Positions 27,901-36,854 of a stretch of DNA of 64,000 nt are shown here, in pieces. The position numbers and the translations under genes were made by a program. Under the pieces are notes generated by a model. The model searched no databases and was not told the DNA's origin. It worked only from the letters and a program-made list of their open reading frames with translations. Origin of the DNA: CAMCTV01 sp964420985 (GTDB lineage: Bacteria; Bacteroidota; Bacteroidia; Flavobacteriales_D; Sanyastnellaceae); the NCBI GenBank assembly GCA_964420985.1, contig CAYQUT010000003.1, forward strand, positions 103,844-167,843. The letters run 5' to 3'. Position 1 is the first letter of the stretch, and every line of letters starts with the position of its first letter.

Positions 27901-30081
27901 ACTGGTCAACAAATTTTGTGGGATTACCAAACGATTGATTTTTCTGGTGCAACCCCCACCATTTCCAATCCATTGAGCATTGACAATTCCTACAACGGCG
28001 CTGCCTATACCACACAAGATCAAATCATCACTTTGCTGAATTCCACCAACGATCCGATGGAAATGCCCTTGGTACTAAACGCGCGCATTGTGACCATATA
28101 TAACATTAGCGACTTATTGGGAGCAGGGTCTGTGCCCATGTTGTTGCCCGCATCACAAATCAATCCTGCTGACCCTGCTGTTCCGTACAGCGGAGATATT
28201 TTTGCAACAGGTGTAGAACCTTTCCTCGGAAGCCTTGTCTGCGGTGGTTTTACAACGGATTGGGAATTGGTATTCACCCCCATGATTGAAGTGGAAAACG
28301 TCACCCCAGATTGTCCAACAAGCACCATCACCTTCGATGTTCATTCAGGAAGTTATGCTTTTGATTGGAATACACCAATTTTAAATTCAGCAGGTGGTCC
28401 TATTGCAACCATAAACAATGCTGCAAATGCAACAGTGGCTAACATCACTTACTCTGGATTAACCACAGGTTATGTTTTGGATATCACGCTTGAAGATGAA
28501 TATGGTTGTACTTTAGATCAAACTTTCTCACCATTTATTGCACCGACCATTGGTCAAATATCTTTGAATGAATTGGGGGGAAATCCTGTTTTGCTCCCTT
28601 CTTCCCCCAATCAGACTATTCGTTGTGGATCTGACCCCAATTTCCAATTGGTGGGTCAGTGGGCCAATACCGGGAACAACAACCCTCAGGCGGGTGAATG
28701 GGAAATTATTTGGAACGGTAGCACATTTACAGGACAATTGAATGGATACATCAATCCAGGACCCAACAACATAGGCTCGGCAAACGCCATCGACTTTAGT
28801 CAATTGTACAATGATTTACTCAATGATGGTCTTTTGAATACCAATACTACATTATTTCCTTCCAACCAACCGTTGTATTTCAGCTTGAGATTTAACCCTA
28901 CCGTTGCAGCTCCTGGTTGCTCTGAATGGTCTAATGAATATCAAATTGCCTTCTTGGACAATTTCATTCCCAATGCAGTCCTCGCGCCTGCAGGTACCGA
29001 CGCTTTAAGCAAATGCTTGAACGAAGCCCAATTTGATTTATCTGCAATTGGAGGTCTCCCATTGAATGGTACTTGGCACATTGGTCCGATTGATCCAACT
29101 ACTAATACTGGGGCACAAGATTTCATTATTGAAAATGGGTCAACTTTTGATCTGAGCAATGTGGCCAATGCAGGACAATACGAAGCCTACTATGATGTCA
29201 CTGGTGTAGCGGGAGTTGAATGTCCTGTGCTTTCGAACGACTTCATCACCATCACCATTCATGACACTACAGACGCTGTCGTTACTCCTGATTTATTCGA
29301 GGACTGTATGCCTCAGGCCGATTTTGTACTTACCAACACATCTGATCTAGTCAATGGAACAACAGATTGTGAATGGTATCTTGATGACATATTGCAAACA
29401 AGTGGAGATTGTAATGGATTTAATCTGTCTCTTATGATGCCCAAAACATTTGACATTACCCTTGTCATCACTGACATCAATGGCTGTGTTGACACAACGA
29501 GATATGAGGATTTACTTGAAGTGCATCCCCAACCAGAGGTTGCATTTTTATACAACCCCGCTAAAGTTTCAATGGATGACCCCGAGTTTCAATTCTTGGA
29601 CAACTCAGAATCTCCTTTGGTAAGTTATGCTTGGAATTTTGCCAATTACGGTAGCTCCTCAGAACCTTACACTTCATTTAATTTCAGTGAAGTCACGGAG
29701 CCTGGAAGTTATGATGTTGTGCTCACTGGAACAGATGCAAACCAATGTTCCACAGAGGTCACAAGACAAGTGATGATTGAAGAAGGATTTGTTGTATTTA
29801 TGCCATCATCATTTACCCCTGATGATGACAATTTAAATGAAGCCCTTCGCCCTGTCATCTCTGGTTCTGATCGAATTCGCTTTTATAAGTTCGTTGTATT
29901 TGACAGGTGGGGAAATATTGTTTTCGAAACCAATGATTTCAAAGAATGGTGGATCGGTGATAACCAATCCATGTCTGGATACTATGTCCCTAATGGGGCT
30001 TATCAATGGCGAATGGAGGTAATCTTGGAAGGTTTAGAGGATCGGAAAATATATACAGGAGCCGTTACCATTATTCGATGA
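24961..30081 (+). CDS. Very large T9SS-exported surface protein with gliding-type C-terminal domain
   Basis: A 1706-residue secreted protein. A signal peptide (to about residue 31, SIFGQ) leads a pre-peptidase-like beta domain. Near residues 170-240 is a calcium-binding/MopE-like stretch (PDADGDGYGEAG, NTGDCNDQCG, MPCDDGNPETVGD, CMCEGT). A long run of Cys-containing Ig-like beta repeats follows, with recurring CTC/CDI/CEI starts and many Asn/Thr/Pro. PKD-like domains lie near 1450-1610 (FVLTNTSDL, VSYAWNFANYG). The last 95 residues are the gliding-motility-associated type B sorting domain (FMPSSFTPDDDNLNEALRP, VVFDRWGNIVFET, GAYQWRMEV). The family is secreted by T9SS and attached to the cell surface; adhesin is the likely role. 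A strong terminator follows. Confidence 0.88.
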   Translation: MKNRGISIFVYSILFTTIFMVSGPLSIFGQDEPSSAFTQDPTTGCISINVDPTQYTPSVNPGGPGCANNPSWAGNQQPDVWVLINVPSTGVLFLNPSGTVDAGMAAYTFNAATNTYTLLDCDDDTGPGLMPQITVTQPAGTPIYVQLWAYGGGNISFQMCSAECASPQAYSPDADGDGYGEAGVTVTTCNPEPGWVTNTGDCNDQCGTVYTGMPCDDGNPETVGDVIVGSNCMCEGTIPTNNPCIPAGAESYTFTPNNALTAPVLGSNVQICYSIDWAQASGSWMDGIQFQLGPGFTNIVGVTAPANCNGGGGNWMYSTTINPTSNCALAITDDLSATNNTVGYYFDNGGTGNPGSNWGDAGSCVFTACISATVNSVNVSDLTVNTYASGDDYFGSYGLCGPCEPQAFPFPSSTTGPATCGINLPVCVTPSLCDENTGLITIDNTNQNFVAFFNPPASGNLIIEVNGQQVQSIPAPFVGSPADMDFTMYANGSATNVVTAYFDALPTCTATSNLASPAACGCLVEFQSVTATCQPMPVGGSGDNYYDVEVDLNVNALPIGSTLTMEYECGGTQPWLINNNLVMTTINDNTWSFGVFAPLNTQGALALSNDGLCDITFTIVDAGGNDLGGICTLPAPETVTIPQIELINPSVTNCTSTAQGSAFDVALTANIAGFDVMSANNILSFFNNGAPIAVSVNGNPAANTFDLTTLPAGTTTIDLDYTNVVYNDANALSFSISDGACNFNALVNETDPATAAVLSNAFNFTINNTAGNPFFSEPCTCEITNLQVTNATPDCIGYGNFFELEVSFDFAYPPNGVDAHVYFTSTLDTVANPVFIKNTLNQYQNFSNTYTTGNFPPLSYFAQIPTPPAGVGLTEAYTNNLVVDFEYPNGTGLTCTAIVPFTLPGACNCDIVDMGTFSPAVTPAGAATPNQMVLCPNETINFVSNNNFTPPAIAYAEIAPNDYQPIPDERALGLILIDPTTGQQILWDYQTIDFSGATPTISNPLSIDNSYNGAAYTTQDQIITLLNSTNDPMEMPLVLNARIVTIYNISDLLGAGSVPMLLPASQINPADPAVPYSGDIFATGVEPFLGSLVCGGFTTDWELVFTPMIEVENVTPDCPTSTITFDVHSGSYAFDWNTPILNSAGGPIATINNAANATVANITYSGLTTGYVLDITLEDEYGCTLDQTFSPFIAPTIGQISLNELGGNPVLLPSSPNQTIRCGSDPNFQLVGQWANTGNNNPQAGEWEIIWNGSTFTGQLNGYINPGPNNIGSANAIDFSQLYNDLLNDGLLNTNTTLFPSNQPLYFSLRFNPTVAAPGCSEWSNEYQIAFLDNFIPNAVLAPAGTDALSKCLNEAQFDLSAIGGLPLNGTWHIGPIDPTTNTGAQDFIIENGSTFDLSNVANAGQYEAYYDVTGVAGVECPVLSNDFITITIHDTTDAVVTPDLFEDCMPQADFVLTNTSDLVNGTTDCEWYLDDILQTSGDCNGFNLSLMMPKTFDITLVITDINGCVDTTRYEDLLEVHPQPEVAFLYNPAKVSMDDPEFQFLDNSESPLVSYAWNFANYGSSSEPYTSFNFSEVTEPGSYDVVLTGTDANQCSTEVTRQVMIEEGFVVFMPSSFTPDDDNLNEALRPVISGSDRIRFYKFVVFDRWGNIVFETNDFKEWWIGDNQSMSGYYVPNGAYQWRMEVILEGLEDRKIYTGAVTIIR

Positions 30082-30107
30082 TGTAAGTAACTAACGAAAC
30101 GACGTTG

Positions 30108-30143
30108 AAACTTCCTGCCCAAAAGGTGGGAAGTTTTTTTTTT
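30108..30143 (+). terminator. Rho-independent terminator after the large T9SS gene
   Basis: A 12-bp stem (30108-30119 with 30125-30136, including two G-T pairs) with a 5-base loop, followed by ten T (30134-30143). Confidence 0.88.
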
Positions 30144-30161
30144 GACCCCTACCTTTATATC

Positions 30162-32171
30162 ATGCGTTTGACATCACTTCTGTTTTTTATCATCATTCCA
30201 TTATGCGCCATCACGCAATCGTCTTTGGGAACATTAACCGTTTCGGAGACCAATAATGACGGCATTATATGTTATGGTGAAAATTTCAGCTTCAACCTGT
30301 TGGGCAACAACTCAATGCCAACAAACCTTAATATCCCCGCAGTTAATTACAATCCTGGAGTGGGAATGGCCATTTTTTTGGCTCCCCCTTCCTACACCAA
30401 CAACGAGGTTGTAACTGACCCTTCATTCGTGGGGATATATCAATCTCAACCTTACGCTATTTTGATGAATCCCTTTGTTTTTGATTTCAATAGTTTCATT
30501 GCTTCCATCCCACCACCGTTTACTGGGCTCAATGCACCCATTACGCTTTATTTCCAGGCAATAACTTTGTATGACATTGCCATTAATTTGCCCTATGTTA
30601 GTGTTCCTGGTAATCCTATTGATGCGGCTCAATCCAATACCATCGCACTTACAGTACAACCAGAAATCATTATTACAACCAACCAAGATTGCCTGAACAA
30701 TTGGATAGAGTTTTCGGTTGAACAAGCTGGGATGGGTAATATCACTTTTGACATTAACAACGCCTATCCTGTTGTCGCTAATTTCCCGAATTCAATCAGT
30801 AATCAAACTACTGAAATCATAAACAATATTAGCGGTAACAATGTTCCTTTTGGTATGCTCATCACCAATCCTGATGGATGTTCAACTGCATTAAATGACA
30901 ATTTCATTGGAACATTCACGGCCACGTTGGCCCCAGTTGGAAACCTCTGTGAAAGTGACAATCCCATTGTTTTAGTGGCTTCACCTGCTGGAGGAACCTG
31001 GATGGGTAATCCTCAAGTTCTAAATAATGAAACTTTTACCCCATCTGGAGTTAACATCAATTCGAACACCATTTACACGGTTGTCTATACACCGCCCACT
31101 CCACCAGGGGGATGCGCGGTGTCCGCGAGCATTGACATCAATGTAATCCCTGATGCCAATAGCCAATTCACCGCGCCAACAGCGATGTGTATCAATGAAA
31201 ATCCTGTTACCCTGCAAACAGCGGTAGGGGGCGGTGTTTGGTCATCCCCCAACAATAGTGTTAGTAATCAAGGTATTTTTACACCCTCCTTGTCTGGAGC
31301 TGGTATACAAACAATCATTTATTCTATTGGAGGTACTTGTCCGAGCTACACCACACATGATGTGGTGGTACATGATTTGCCCACCATCCAATTTGATGCG
31401 AGCGCAACAGAAGGATGTTTACCATTAACCATTGATTTTTCGAATACAACGGCAGGAACAGTTAGCAACTTTATTTGGACTATCGATGGCATCACTGAAG
31501 CCATTGGTGTTGATGCATTTAGTCACACTTTTGAAAATAGTCTTTGTTCCAGCATTGGCTTAACACTTACAGACCAAAATGGTTGTACCCATCATTTGGA
31601 TTCATTGAATCTTATTTGCCCATACCCCGATCCAGTTGTAGACTTTGAATACAACCCGATAAAACCTTCATTGGCTGATTATGAAATTTCATTCAATGAA
31701 ACCCTTGGCAATACTGCTGTTAATTATTGGGAATTTGGAGATGGACAATCCTCATACGATTGGGCTCCCACACACTTTTATGATGTTCTCGTCCCATCAG
31801 AATTTGAGGTTTGTTTAACAGGGTTTGATGTTTTGGGATGTGAAAGTAAAATTTGCAAATTCTTACAAATTGAAAGCGGTTTTGAGATCTACTGCCCCAC
31901 TGCTTTTACTCCAGGCAATGATGGCTTGAATGATGGCTTTAAACCAATTTTGGTAAGTAAAAAAGAAATCTTCAAATACACCATGCGCATTTTCAATAGA
32001 AATGGCGAAAAGATTTACGAAAGTCATGATATCCATCAAGCCTGGTATGGAAACAATGATAAGGGAGACCTTTATGTTGCGGACGGTGCCTATACCTGGA
32101 TCATTGACATCACCCTAGAAGGTTTATCTGAAAAACAAACGTTTAAAGGAAGTGTGGTTATTGTACGATAA
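30162..32171 (+). CDS. Second T9SS-exported surface protein with gliding-type C-terminal domain
   Basis: A 669-residue secreted protein. The ATG at 30162 starts a signal peptide (MRLTSLLFFIIIPLCAITQ); an upstream in-frame start lies inside the terminator and is rejected. Several Ig-like repeats follow, each with GGTWMGNP- or GGGVWSSPN-type turns, then a PKD domain (GCLPLTIDFSNTTAG, VNYWEFGDGQSS). The type B sorting domain ends it (YCPTAFTPGNDGLNDGF, MRIFNRNGEKIYES). It resembles a shorter relative of the gene before it, but has its own signals: TACCTTTA, a near-match to the -7 box, lies four bases before the ATG. Role is probably adhesion or matrix binding. Confidence 0.87.
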   Translation: MRLTSLLFFIIIPLCAITQSSLGTLTVSETNNDGIICYGENFSFNLLGNNSMPTNLNIPAVNYNPGVGMAIFLAPPSYTNNEVVTDPSFVGIYQSQPYAILMNPFVFDFNSFIASIPPPFTGLNAPITLYFQAITLYDIAINLPYVSVPGNPIDAAQSNTIALTVQPEIIITTNQDCLNNWIEFSVEQAGMGNITFDINNAYPVVANFPNSISNQTTEIINNISGNNVPFGMLITNPDGCSTALNDNFIGTFTATLAPVGNLCESDNPIVLVASPAGGTWMGNPQVLNNETFTPSGVNINSNTIYTVVYTPPTPPGGCAVSASIDINVIPDANSQFTAPTAMCINENPVTLQTAVGGGVWSSPNNSVSNQGIFTPSLSGAGIQTIIYSIGGTCPSYTTHDVVVHDLPTIQFDASATEGCLPLTIDFSNTTAGTVSNFIWTIDGITEAIGVDAFSHTFENSLCSSIGLTLTDQNGCTHHLDSLNLICPYPDPVVDFEYNPIKPSLADYEISFNETLGNTAVNYWEFGDGQSSYDWAPTHFYDVLVPSEFEVCLTGFDVLGCESKICKFLQIESGFEIYCPTAFTPGNDGLNDGFKPILVSKKEIFKYTMRIFNRNGEKIYESHDIHQAWYGNNDKGDLYVADGAYTWIIDITLEGLSEKQTFKGSVVIVR

Positions 32172-32177
32172 AACAAA

Positions 32178-32714
32178 TTAAGGTGCTGACTGACCTTCCA
32201 GCTTCTTAATCACTTCTTCATCCGACATACCAGTCCATTGGAGACTTTGATTGGCCGTCTTGGCCCAAGGAGAGTCAGGATAACGTTCAATGGTAGCTCG
32301 GTAATACTTTTCAGCTTGCTGTGGTTGCTTTAAAAAAGCATCATACTGGTAGCCGACAAGATAGGTTGCGTAATCCTTTTTGGACGCGCTCGGATGTTCA
32401 ACGTAATTCATTAAAAACTGAACGGCTTGTTGGTACTTCCCAATGCTCGAAGACAATTGAGCTGCATCCAGCATATAAACCGCAGATAATGAGTCTTGTC
32501 TGTATTTGTTAGAATATTCCGTCAGATACTTCAAAAGTTGCTCACTCTTGGCGAGATCCATCGGTTGGTTGTTTTGATACACCTCTTTGGACAATTGCGA
32601 AATCTGATTACTCAATTTCATTTGCTCTTCCCCTCTTCCTTTGGGGGTATTGCTGCACGCCGAAATAACGACGATGACCAACAGCAATAAAACACTGAAC
32701 TTACAACGCATCAT
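32178..32714 (-). CDS. TPR-containing lipoprotein
   Basis: A 178-residue lipoprotein. The signal ends VVISACSN (lipobox ISAC). Two or three tetratricopeptide helices follow (SAVYMLDAAQLSSSIGKYQQAVQFLM, QQAEKYYRATIERYPDSPWA). TPR proteins bind partner proteins; no specific role can be read. Its first bases overlap the end of def by 11-14 bases depending on which of the two Met codons is used, so it is expressed from the def transcript. It is convergent with the T9SS gene, six bases away. Confidence 0.8.
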   Translation of the reverse strand: MMRCKFSVLLLLVIVVISACSNTPKGRGEEQMKLSNQISQLSKEVYQNNQPMDLAKSEQLLKYLTEYSNKYRQDSLSAVYMLDAAQLSSSIGKYQQAVQFLMNYVEHPSASKKDYATYLVGYQYDAFLKQPQQAEKYYRATIERYPDSPWAKTANQSLQWTGMSDEEVIKKLEGQSAP

Positions 32715-33270
32715 GAAACTTCATCCTATAGTTAACATTCACATTTCCCTTGGCAATATTGTTCAACTTACTTTTCAATAAGGTTCTCTTCATGGGACTA
32801 ACGCGATCTGAAATCAATATACCTTCCAAATGATCATATTCATGTTGCACAACTCTTGCAGGAAAACCGTCCAACTCTTCTTCGTATAAATCCCAGTTTT
32901 CATCATAATATTCAATTTTTACGATAGGCTTTCTGTAAATTTCAAGTCGCATGTGAGGCAAGCTTAAACAACCTTCCTCCATCGACCACTCCTCTCCTTC
33001 TTCTTCATAAATGATTGGGTTGATAAAAACCCTTTTGAAATCTTTGCAATCTGGATCCGCATCCTCACCCTCACCGTATTGAGAAACGTCCACCACGAAT
33101 AAACGTATTGGTAACCCCACCTGCGGTGCAGCTAGGCCAACTCCTGGAGCCTTGTGCATGGTCTCAAACATATTGTTCACCAACTCCTGAAGCTGGGGAT
33201 AGTTTTGATCAATCTCCTCTGCCTTTTTCTTGAGGACAGGATCACCGTAAGCTACAATGGGTAATATCAT
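32701..33270 (-). CDS. def: Peptide deformylase
   Basis: A 189-residue metal-dependent enzyme that removes the formyl group from nascent proteins. All three family motifs are intact: I GVGLAAPQVG, II EEGCLSLP with the metal Cys, III VQHEYDHLEG with both His and the Glu. Length is normal. An exact -7 box (TATTTTTG) sits four bases before the ATG. Confidence 0.96.
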   Translation of the reverse strand: MILPIVAYGDPVLKKKAEEIDQNYPQLQELVNNMFETMHKAPGVGLAAPQVGLPIRLFVVDVSQYGEGEDADPDCKDFKRVFINPIIYEEEGEEWSMEEGCLSLPHMRLEIYRKPIVKIEYYDENWDLYEEELDGFPARVVQHEYDHLEGILISDRVSPMKRTLLKSKLNNIAKGNVNVNYRMKFHDAL

Positions 33271-33274
33271 GGGA

Positions 33275-33282
33275 CAAAAATA
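33275..33282 (-). promoter_or_regulatory. Predicted -7 box (TATTTTTG) of def
   Basis: Exact TAnnTTTG on the minus strand with only four bases to the ATG at 33270. Confidence 0.45.
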
Positions 33283-33295
33283 AGTGGTAAAGCCA

Positions 33296-34324
33296 TCAAT
33301 GATACGAAAATGGCTGAAATACTATTCCAAATGAGTGTACCAAATTAGATGGGTTAAAATTGGACCAAGAATAGTTGAACTCCCATCGCTTGGTCGTGAA
33401 ACCAATTCCCATAGACATTCCAACCAAACCTGGAGCTGTTTCAATTTGAAGAGATTTGCGTCGTTCGTAATTGAAACCTGTGAACAATCTCATTTGACCA
33501 AACTGCCACTCCATCGCTGTGTGCAAATGACGCATGGCATTGTCACCCCATATCCATCTTTTCTCCTTGACGATATCTCCAGAAATAGGATCGACCGTTT
33601 CATCTAAAGTTTTTTGATCCTCGGACAATACATCCCATTGCTGTAATCCATACAAGGTCAATAACAATCGAAAAGGAGCATTCTTGGGCTTTTTACTCAC
33701 CCCGAATTGAATATCAAACGGGCTCTTTTGATCTACTCCATACACTTTTCCCATCCCTTTGAAAAGCAGAGCTGCTGACCAAGTAGAATTGGGCTCTTTG
33801 TAATAAAAGCCAATATCTAACAGTGATGCAGTTACACTGTTTTGGGGAAGTTGAACCACCGCCTGCTGAAGTGAAGCACCTACTTTCAAACTGGAATCTA
33901 CTTGATAGCTCGCTATCCCTTTAAAGGAAAAATCTGAAGCTGACCATGTTCCAATATTATTCCCATTCTGATCGAAGGTCTCATTTTTTCCATAACCCAG
34001 ATACTTGAATCCAAATGCATATTGAAATTTACCTCTTTGCCCCATTGAGTATCCCAACTCGGTTGCATTTGTCCTGCCAATATATCGCGTATATCCCAAG
34101 GAAAGTTTACCCTTTGAACTGCTATCCAAAAAAGCAGGGTTGTACAAGTACATTGCAGATTGTGTTTCAGTATAAGAACTGGAAAATCCACCCATTCCAA
34201 TTAAAACAGACTGAAATCCCAATTGTGAAGTCTGAAAAGTACTCTCGCCTGCCCCGTTCTGTGACCAAGACCCTTTTGTATTAAATAACAAAACGATAAG
34301 AATGAAGAAAAAAGATTTTCTCAT
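33296..34324 (-). CDS. porQ: Type IX secretion system PorQ-like outer-membrane protein
   Basis: A 342-residue predicted outer-membrane beta-barrel of the PorV/PorQ group. The ATG at 34324 begins a clean signal peptide (MRKSFFFILIVLLFNTKG, cleavage near SWSQ); the frame also opens at 34360 inside lon, which is rejected. Typical segments are SAMYLYNPAFLD, AFGFKYLGYGKNETFD, GTWSASDFSF and SPFDIQFGVSKKPKNAPFR, and alternating strands run to the C-terminal aromatic end. In the family PorQ anchors PorZ and the sortase that processes T9SS cargo such as the two proteins at 24961 and 30162. It lies 26 bases after lon. Confidence 0.8.
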   Translation of the reverse strand: MRKSFFFILIVLLFNTKGSWSQNGAGESTFQTSQLGFQSVLIGMGGFSSSYTETQSAMYLYNPAFLDSSSKGKLSLGYTRYIGRTNATELGYSMGQRGKFQYAFGFKYLGYGKNETFDQNGNNIGTWSASDFSFKGIASYQVDSSLKVGASLQQAVVQLPQNSVTASLLDIGFYYKEPNSTWSAALLFKGMGKVYGVDQKSPFDIQFGVSKKPKNAPFRLLLTLYGLQQWDVLSEDQKTLDETVDPISGDIVKEKRWIWGDNAMRHLHTAMEWQFGQMRLFTGFNYERRKSLQIETAPGLVGMSMGIGFTTKRWEFNYSWSNFNPSNLVHSFGIVFQPFSYH

Positions 34325-34350
34325 CTTTTGAAAACGATATTTCGTCAGAA

Positions 34351-36783
34351 TTATTGCCACGTCTTTTTGGTAACCTTTTCCTTTAATAAGGCAATATCTA
34401 AAACTTCAAACATCTCATTTACAAAGTGAAATTTAAGTCCTTTCAGATAGCGTTCATTGATCTCTTCAATATCCTTTCTATTCTTTTCACAAAGGATTAT
34501 TTCCTTGATGCCTGCTCTCTTTGCCGCTAATATTTTCTCCTTGATCCCTCCAACTGGCAATACCCTTCCGCGCAAGGTTATTTCACCTGTCATTGCTAAA
34601 AATTTCTTCACTTTTCTCTGCGTGAAGGCAGAGGCCATGGCTGTTAGCATGGTAATACCGGCGCTAGGTCCATCTTTGGGCACCGCGCCCTGCGGAACAT
34701 GAAGGTGAATATTGGATTCATCAAAATCTTTGATTTCAGCGCCGATCAACTCAGCATTCGCTTTCAAGTATTCCAATGCAATGACAGCCGATTCCTTCAT
34801 TACATCCCCTAGGTTTCCTGTAAGCGTTAGTTTTCCTTTTCCCGGGGTTAAACTAGTCTCAATAAAGAGTATGTCTCCACCAGTTGGAGTCCAAGCCAAT
34901 CCAGTGACAACACCAGGTACATCATTATCTGTGTACCGGTCCTTTTCATAGCTCGGTCCTAAAACCTGAACCACTTCGTCACGCTTTAATACTTTGGTGT
35001 ACTTCTCCTCTAATGCAATCTGCTTGGCGCGGTTTCGAATTAATTTTCCAATCCGTTTTTCCAAAGAACGAACACCACTTTCGTTGGTGTACTCCTCTAC
35101 AAGCATCGTTAGAACATCATCAGTAAATTGAATCTTAGTTTCTGTAATTCCGTTCTCTTTTAACTGTTTGGGCAATAAATGACGCTTGGCAATTTCCAAT
35201 TTCTCTTCTACGGTGTAACCTGAAACTTCAATGATTTCTAATCGATCTCTCAAAGCAGGTTGTATCGATGACAAGCTATTGCAAGTAGCAATGAACATAA
35301 CTTTAGAAAGATCATAATCCAACTCAACATAGTTGTCATAAAATGCACTATTTTGTTCTGGATCTAGCACCTCCAAAAGCGCGCTGCTTGGGTCGCCATG
35401 AATACCTTGTCCTACCTTATCTATTTCATCCAAAACAAACAAAGGATTACCAGTCCCTGACTTCTTCAAGCTTTGAAGAATTCTTCCTGGCATAGCCCCA
35501 ATGTAGGTTTTGCGATGACCTCTAATTTCTGCTTCATCGTGCAAACCGCCCAGTGCCATGCGTACATATTTTCTACCCAGTGCTTCTGCGATGGATTTTC
35601 CAAGCGATGTTTTACCTACACCAGGAGGACCATACAAGCAAATGATCGGAGACTTCATATCTCCTTTAATTTTCAATACTGCCAGGTGCTCAATGATGCG
35701 TTCCTTTACTTTCTCCATCCCAAAGTGGTCTCTATCCAAAACCTCTTTGGCATGTTTCAAATCAAAGTTATCCTCTGAATATTCTTCCCAAGGTAAATCC
35801 AACAACAGATCAATGTAATTGGCCTGAACACTGAACTCACCAGCTTGAGGGTTCATTCGTTCAAGCTTTCCCAACTCCTTAAAGAAAACCTTGGCAACCG
35901 ACTCCGGCCATTTCTTTTCTGCTGCTCTTGCTCTCTTCTCCTCTACCTCCTCTTTGTGCGGATTGGCCCCCAACTCCTCTTGAATTTGACGCATTTGCTG
36001 TTGCAAGAAATACTCTCTTTGTTGCTTCGAGATATCTGTATGAACCTTCTTATGAATTTCATTCTTCATCTCCAACATTTGTATCTCTTTGGCCAAATGT
36101 TCCATCACCATTTGCGCTCTTTCACGCAAATCAGCCACGGCCAAAAGCGCTTGCTTTTGCTCAACATTGGCCTTCATATTGGAGGAAATAAAGTTGGTTA
36201 GGAAACTCAATCCTCCGATGTTTTTAATGGCGACAGAAGCTTCTGTGGGAATCTCAGGGGATATCTGAATCACCTTGAGCGCTTGTTCTTTGATGGATTC
36301 GAAAAGTGCTTGTTGTTCTTTTGAAGCATCGTCCCTGTTGACCTCGGGAAACTCCATGACTTGCGCTTTGAAATATGGATCCATGGAAACCATGCCTTGA
36401 ATTTCAAATCGCTTTTTTCCTTGTAAGATGACCGTTGTATTCCCATCAGGCATCTTCAACATTTTAATGATGGTGGCTTGCGTACCTATTCTATACAAAT
36501 CATCAAAACCTGGTTCATCAATGTCCGGGTTAATCTGCGCCACAACACCAATGGTTTTTTTTCCTTTATTGGCGTCTTGGATAAGGCGGATGCTTTTATC
36601 TCTGCCCACTGTAATTGGAATAACCACGCCCGGAAAAAGAACGGTGTTTCTCAGGGGCAATATGGGAAGCACCGCAGGGGTTTCCTCCTTGTCCATGGCA
36701 TCTTCATCCTCTGCTGTAATGAGAGGGATATACTCATGGTCAGCCATATCTTCTGGTAATAAATTAAAAAATGATTCTTCCAT
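34351..36783 (-). CDS. lon: ATP-dependent Lon protease
   Basis: An 810-residue cytosolic AAA+ serine protease that degrades damaged and regulatory proteins. The ATG at 36783 (MEESFFNLLPEDM) is preferred to a GTG five codons upstream. Domains: N-terminal LON substrate domain (LPILPLRNTVLFPGV), coiled coil, AAA+ with GPPGVGKTSLGKSIAEA and FVLDEIDKVG, and the protease domain with PKDGPSAGITML (catalytic Ser) and GGIKEKILAAKRAG (catalytic Lys). It is complete. Confidence 0.96.
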   Translation of the reverse strand: MEESFFNLLPEDMADHEYIPLITAEDEDAMDKEETPAVLPILPLRNTVLFPGVVIPITVGRDKSIRLIQDANKGKKTIGVVAQINPDIDEPGFDDLYRIGTQATIIKMLKMPDGNTTVILQGKKRFEIQGMVSMDPYFKAQVMEFPEVNRDDASKEQQALFESIKEQALKVIQISPEIPTEASVAIKNIGGLSFLTNFISSNMKANVEQKQALLAVADLRERAQMVMEHLAKEIQMLEMKNEIHKKVHTDISKQQREYFLQQQMRQIQEELGANPHKEEVEEKRARAAEKKWPESVAKVFFKELGKLERMNPQAGEFSVQANYIDLLLDLPWEEYSEDNFDLKHAKEVLDRDHFGMEKVKERIIEHLAVLKIKGDMKSPIICLYGPPGVGKTSLGKSIAEALGRKYVRMALGGLHDEAEIRGHRKTYIGAMPGRILQSLKKSGTGNPLFVLDEIDKVGQGIHGDPSSALLEVLDPEQNSAFYDNYVELDYDLSKVMFIATCNSLSSIQPALRDRLEIIEVSGYTVEEKLEIAKRHLLPKQLKENGITETKIQFTDDVLTMLVEEYTNESGVRSLEKRIGKLIRNRAKQIALEEKYTKVLKRDEVVQVLGPSYEKDRYTDNDVPGVVTGLAWTPTGGDILFIETSLTPGKGKLTLTGNLGDVMKESAVIALEYLKANAELIGAEIKDFDESNIHLHVPQGAVPKDGPSAGITMLTAMASAFTQRKVKKFLAMTGEITLRGRVLPVGGIKEKILAAKRAGIKEIILCEKNRKDIEEINERYLKGLKFHFVNEMFEVLDIALLKEKVTKKTWQ

Positions 36784-36854
36784 ACCCACTATTTTCACTC
36801 GGCCCGTTCACAACAGCAGTGCCAATTTGCGCATACTGCCTTTGTGGCCAATTT

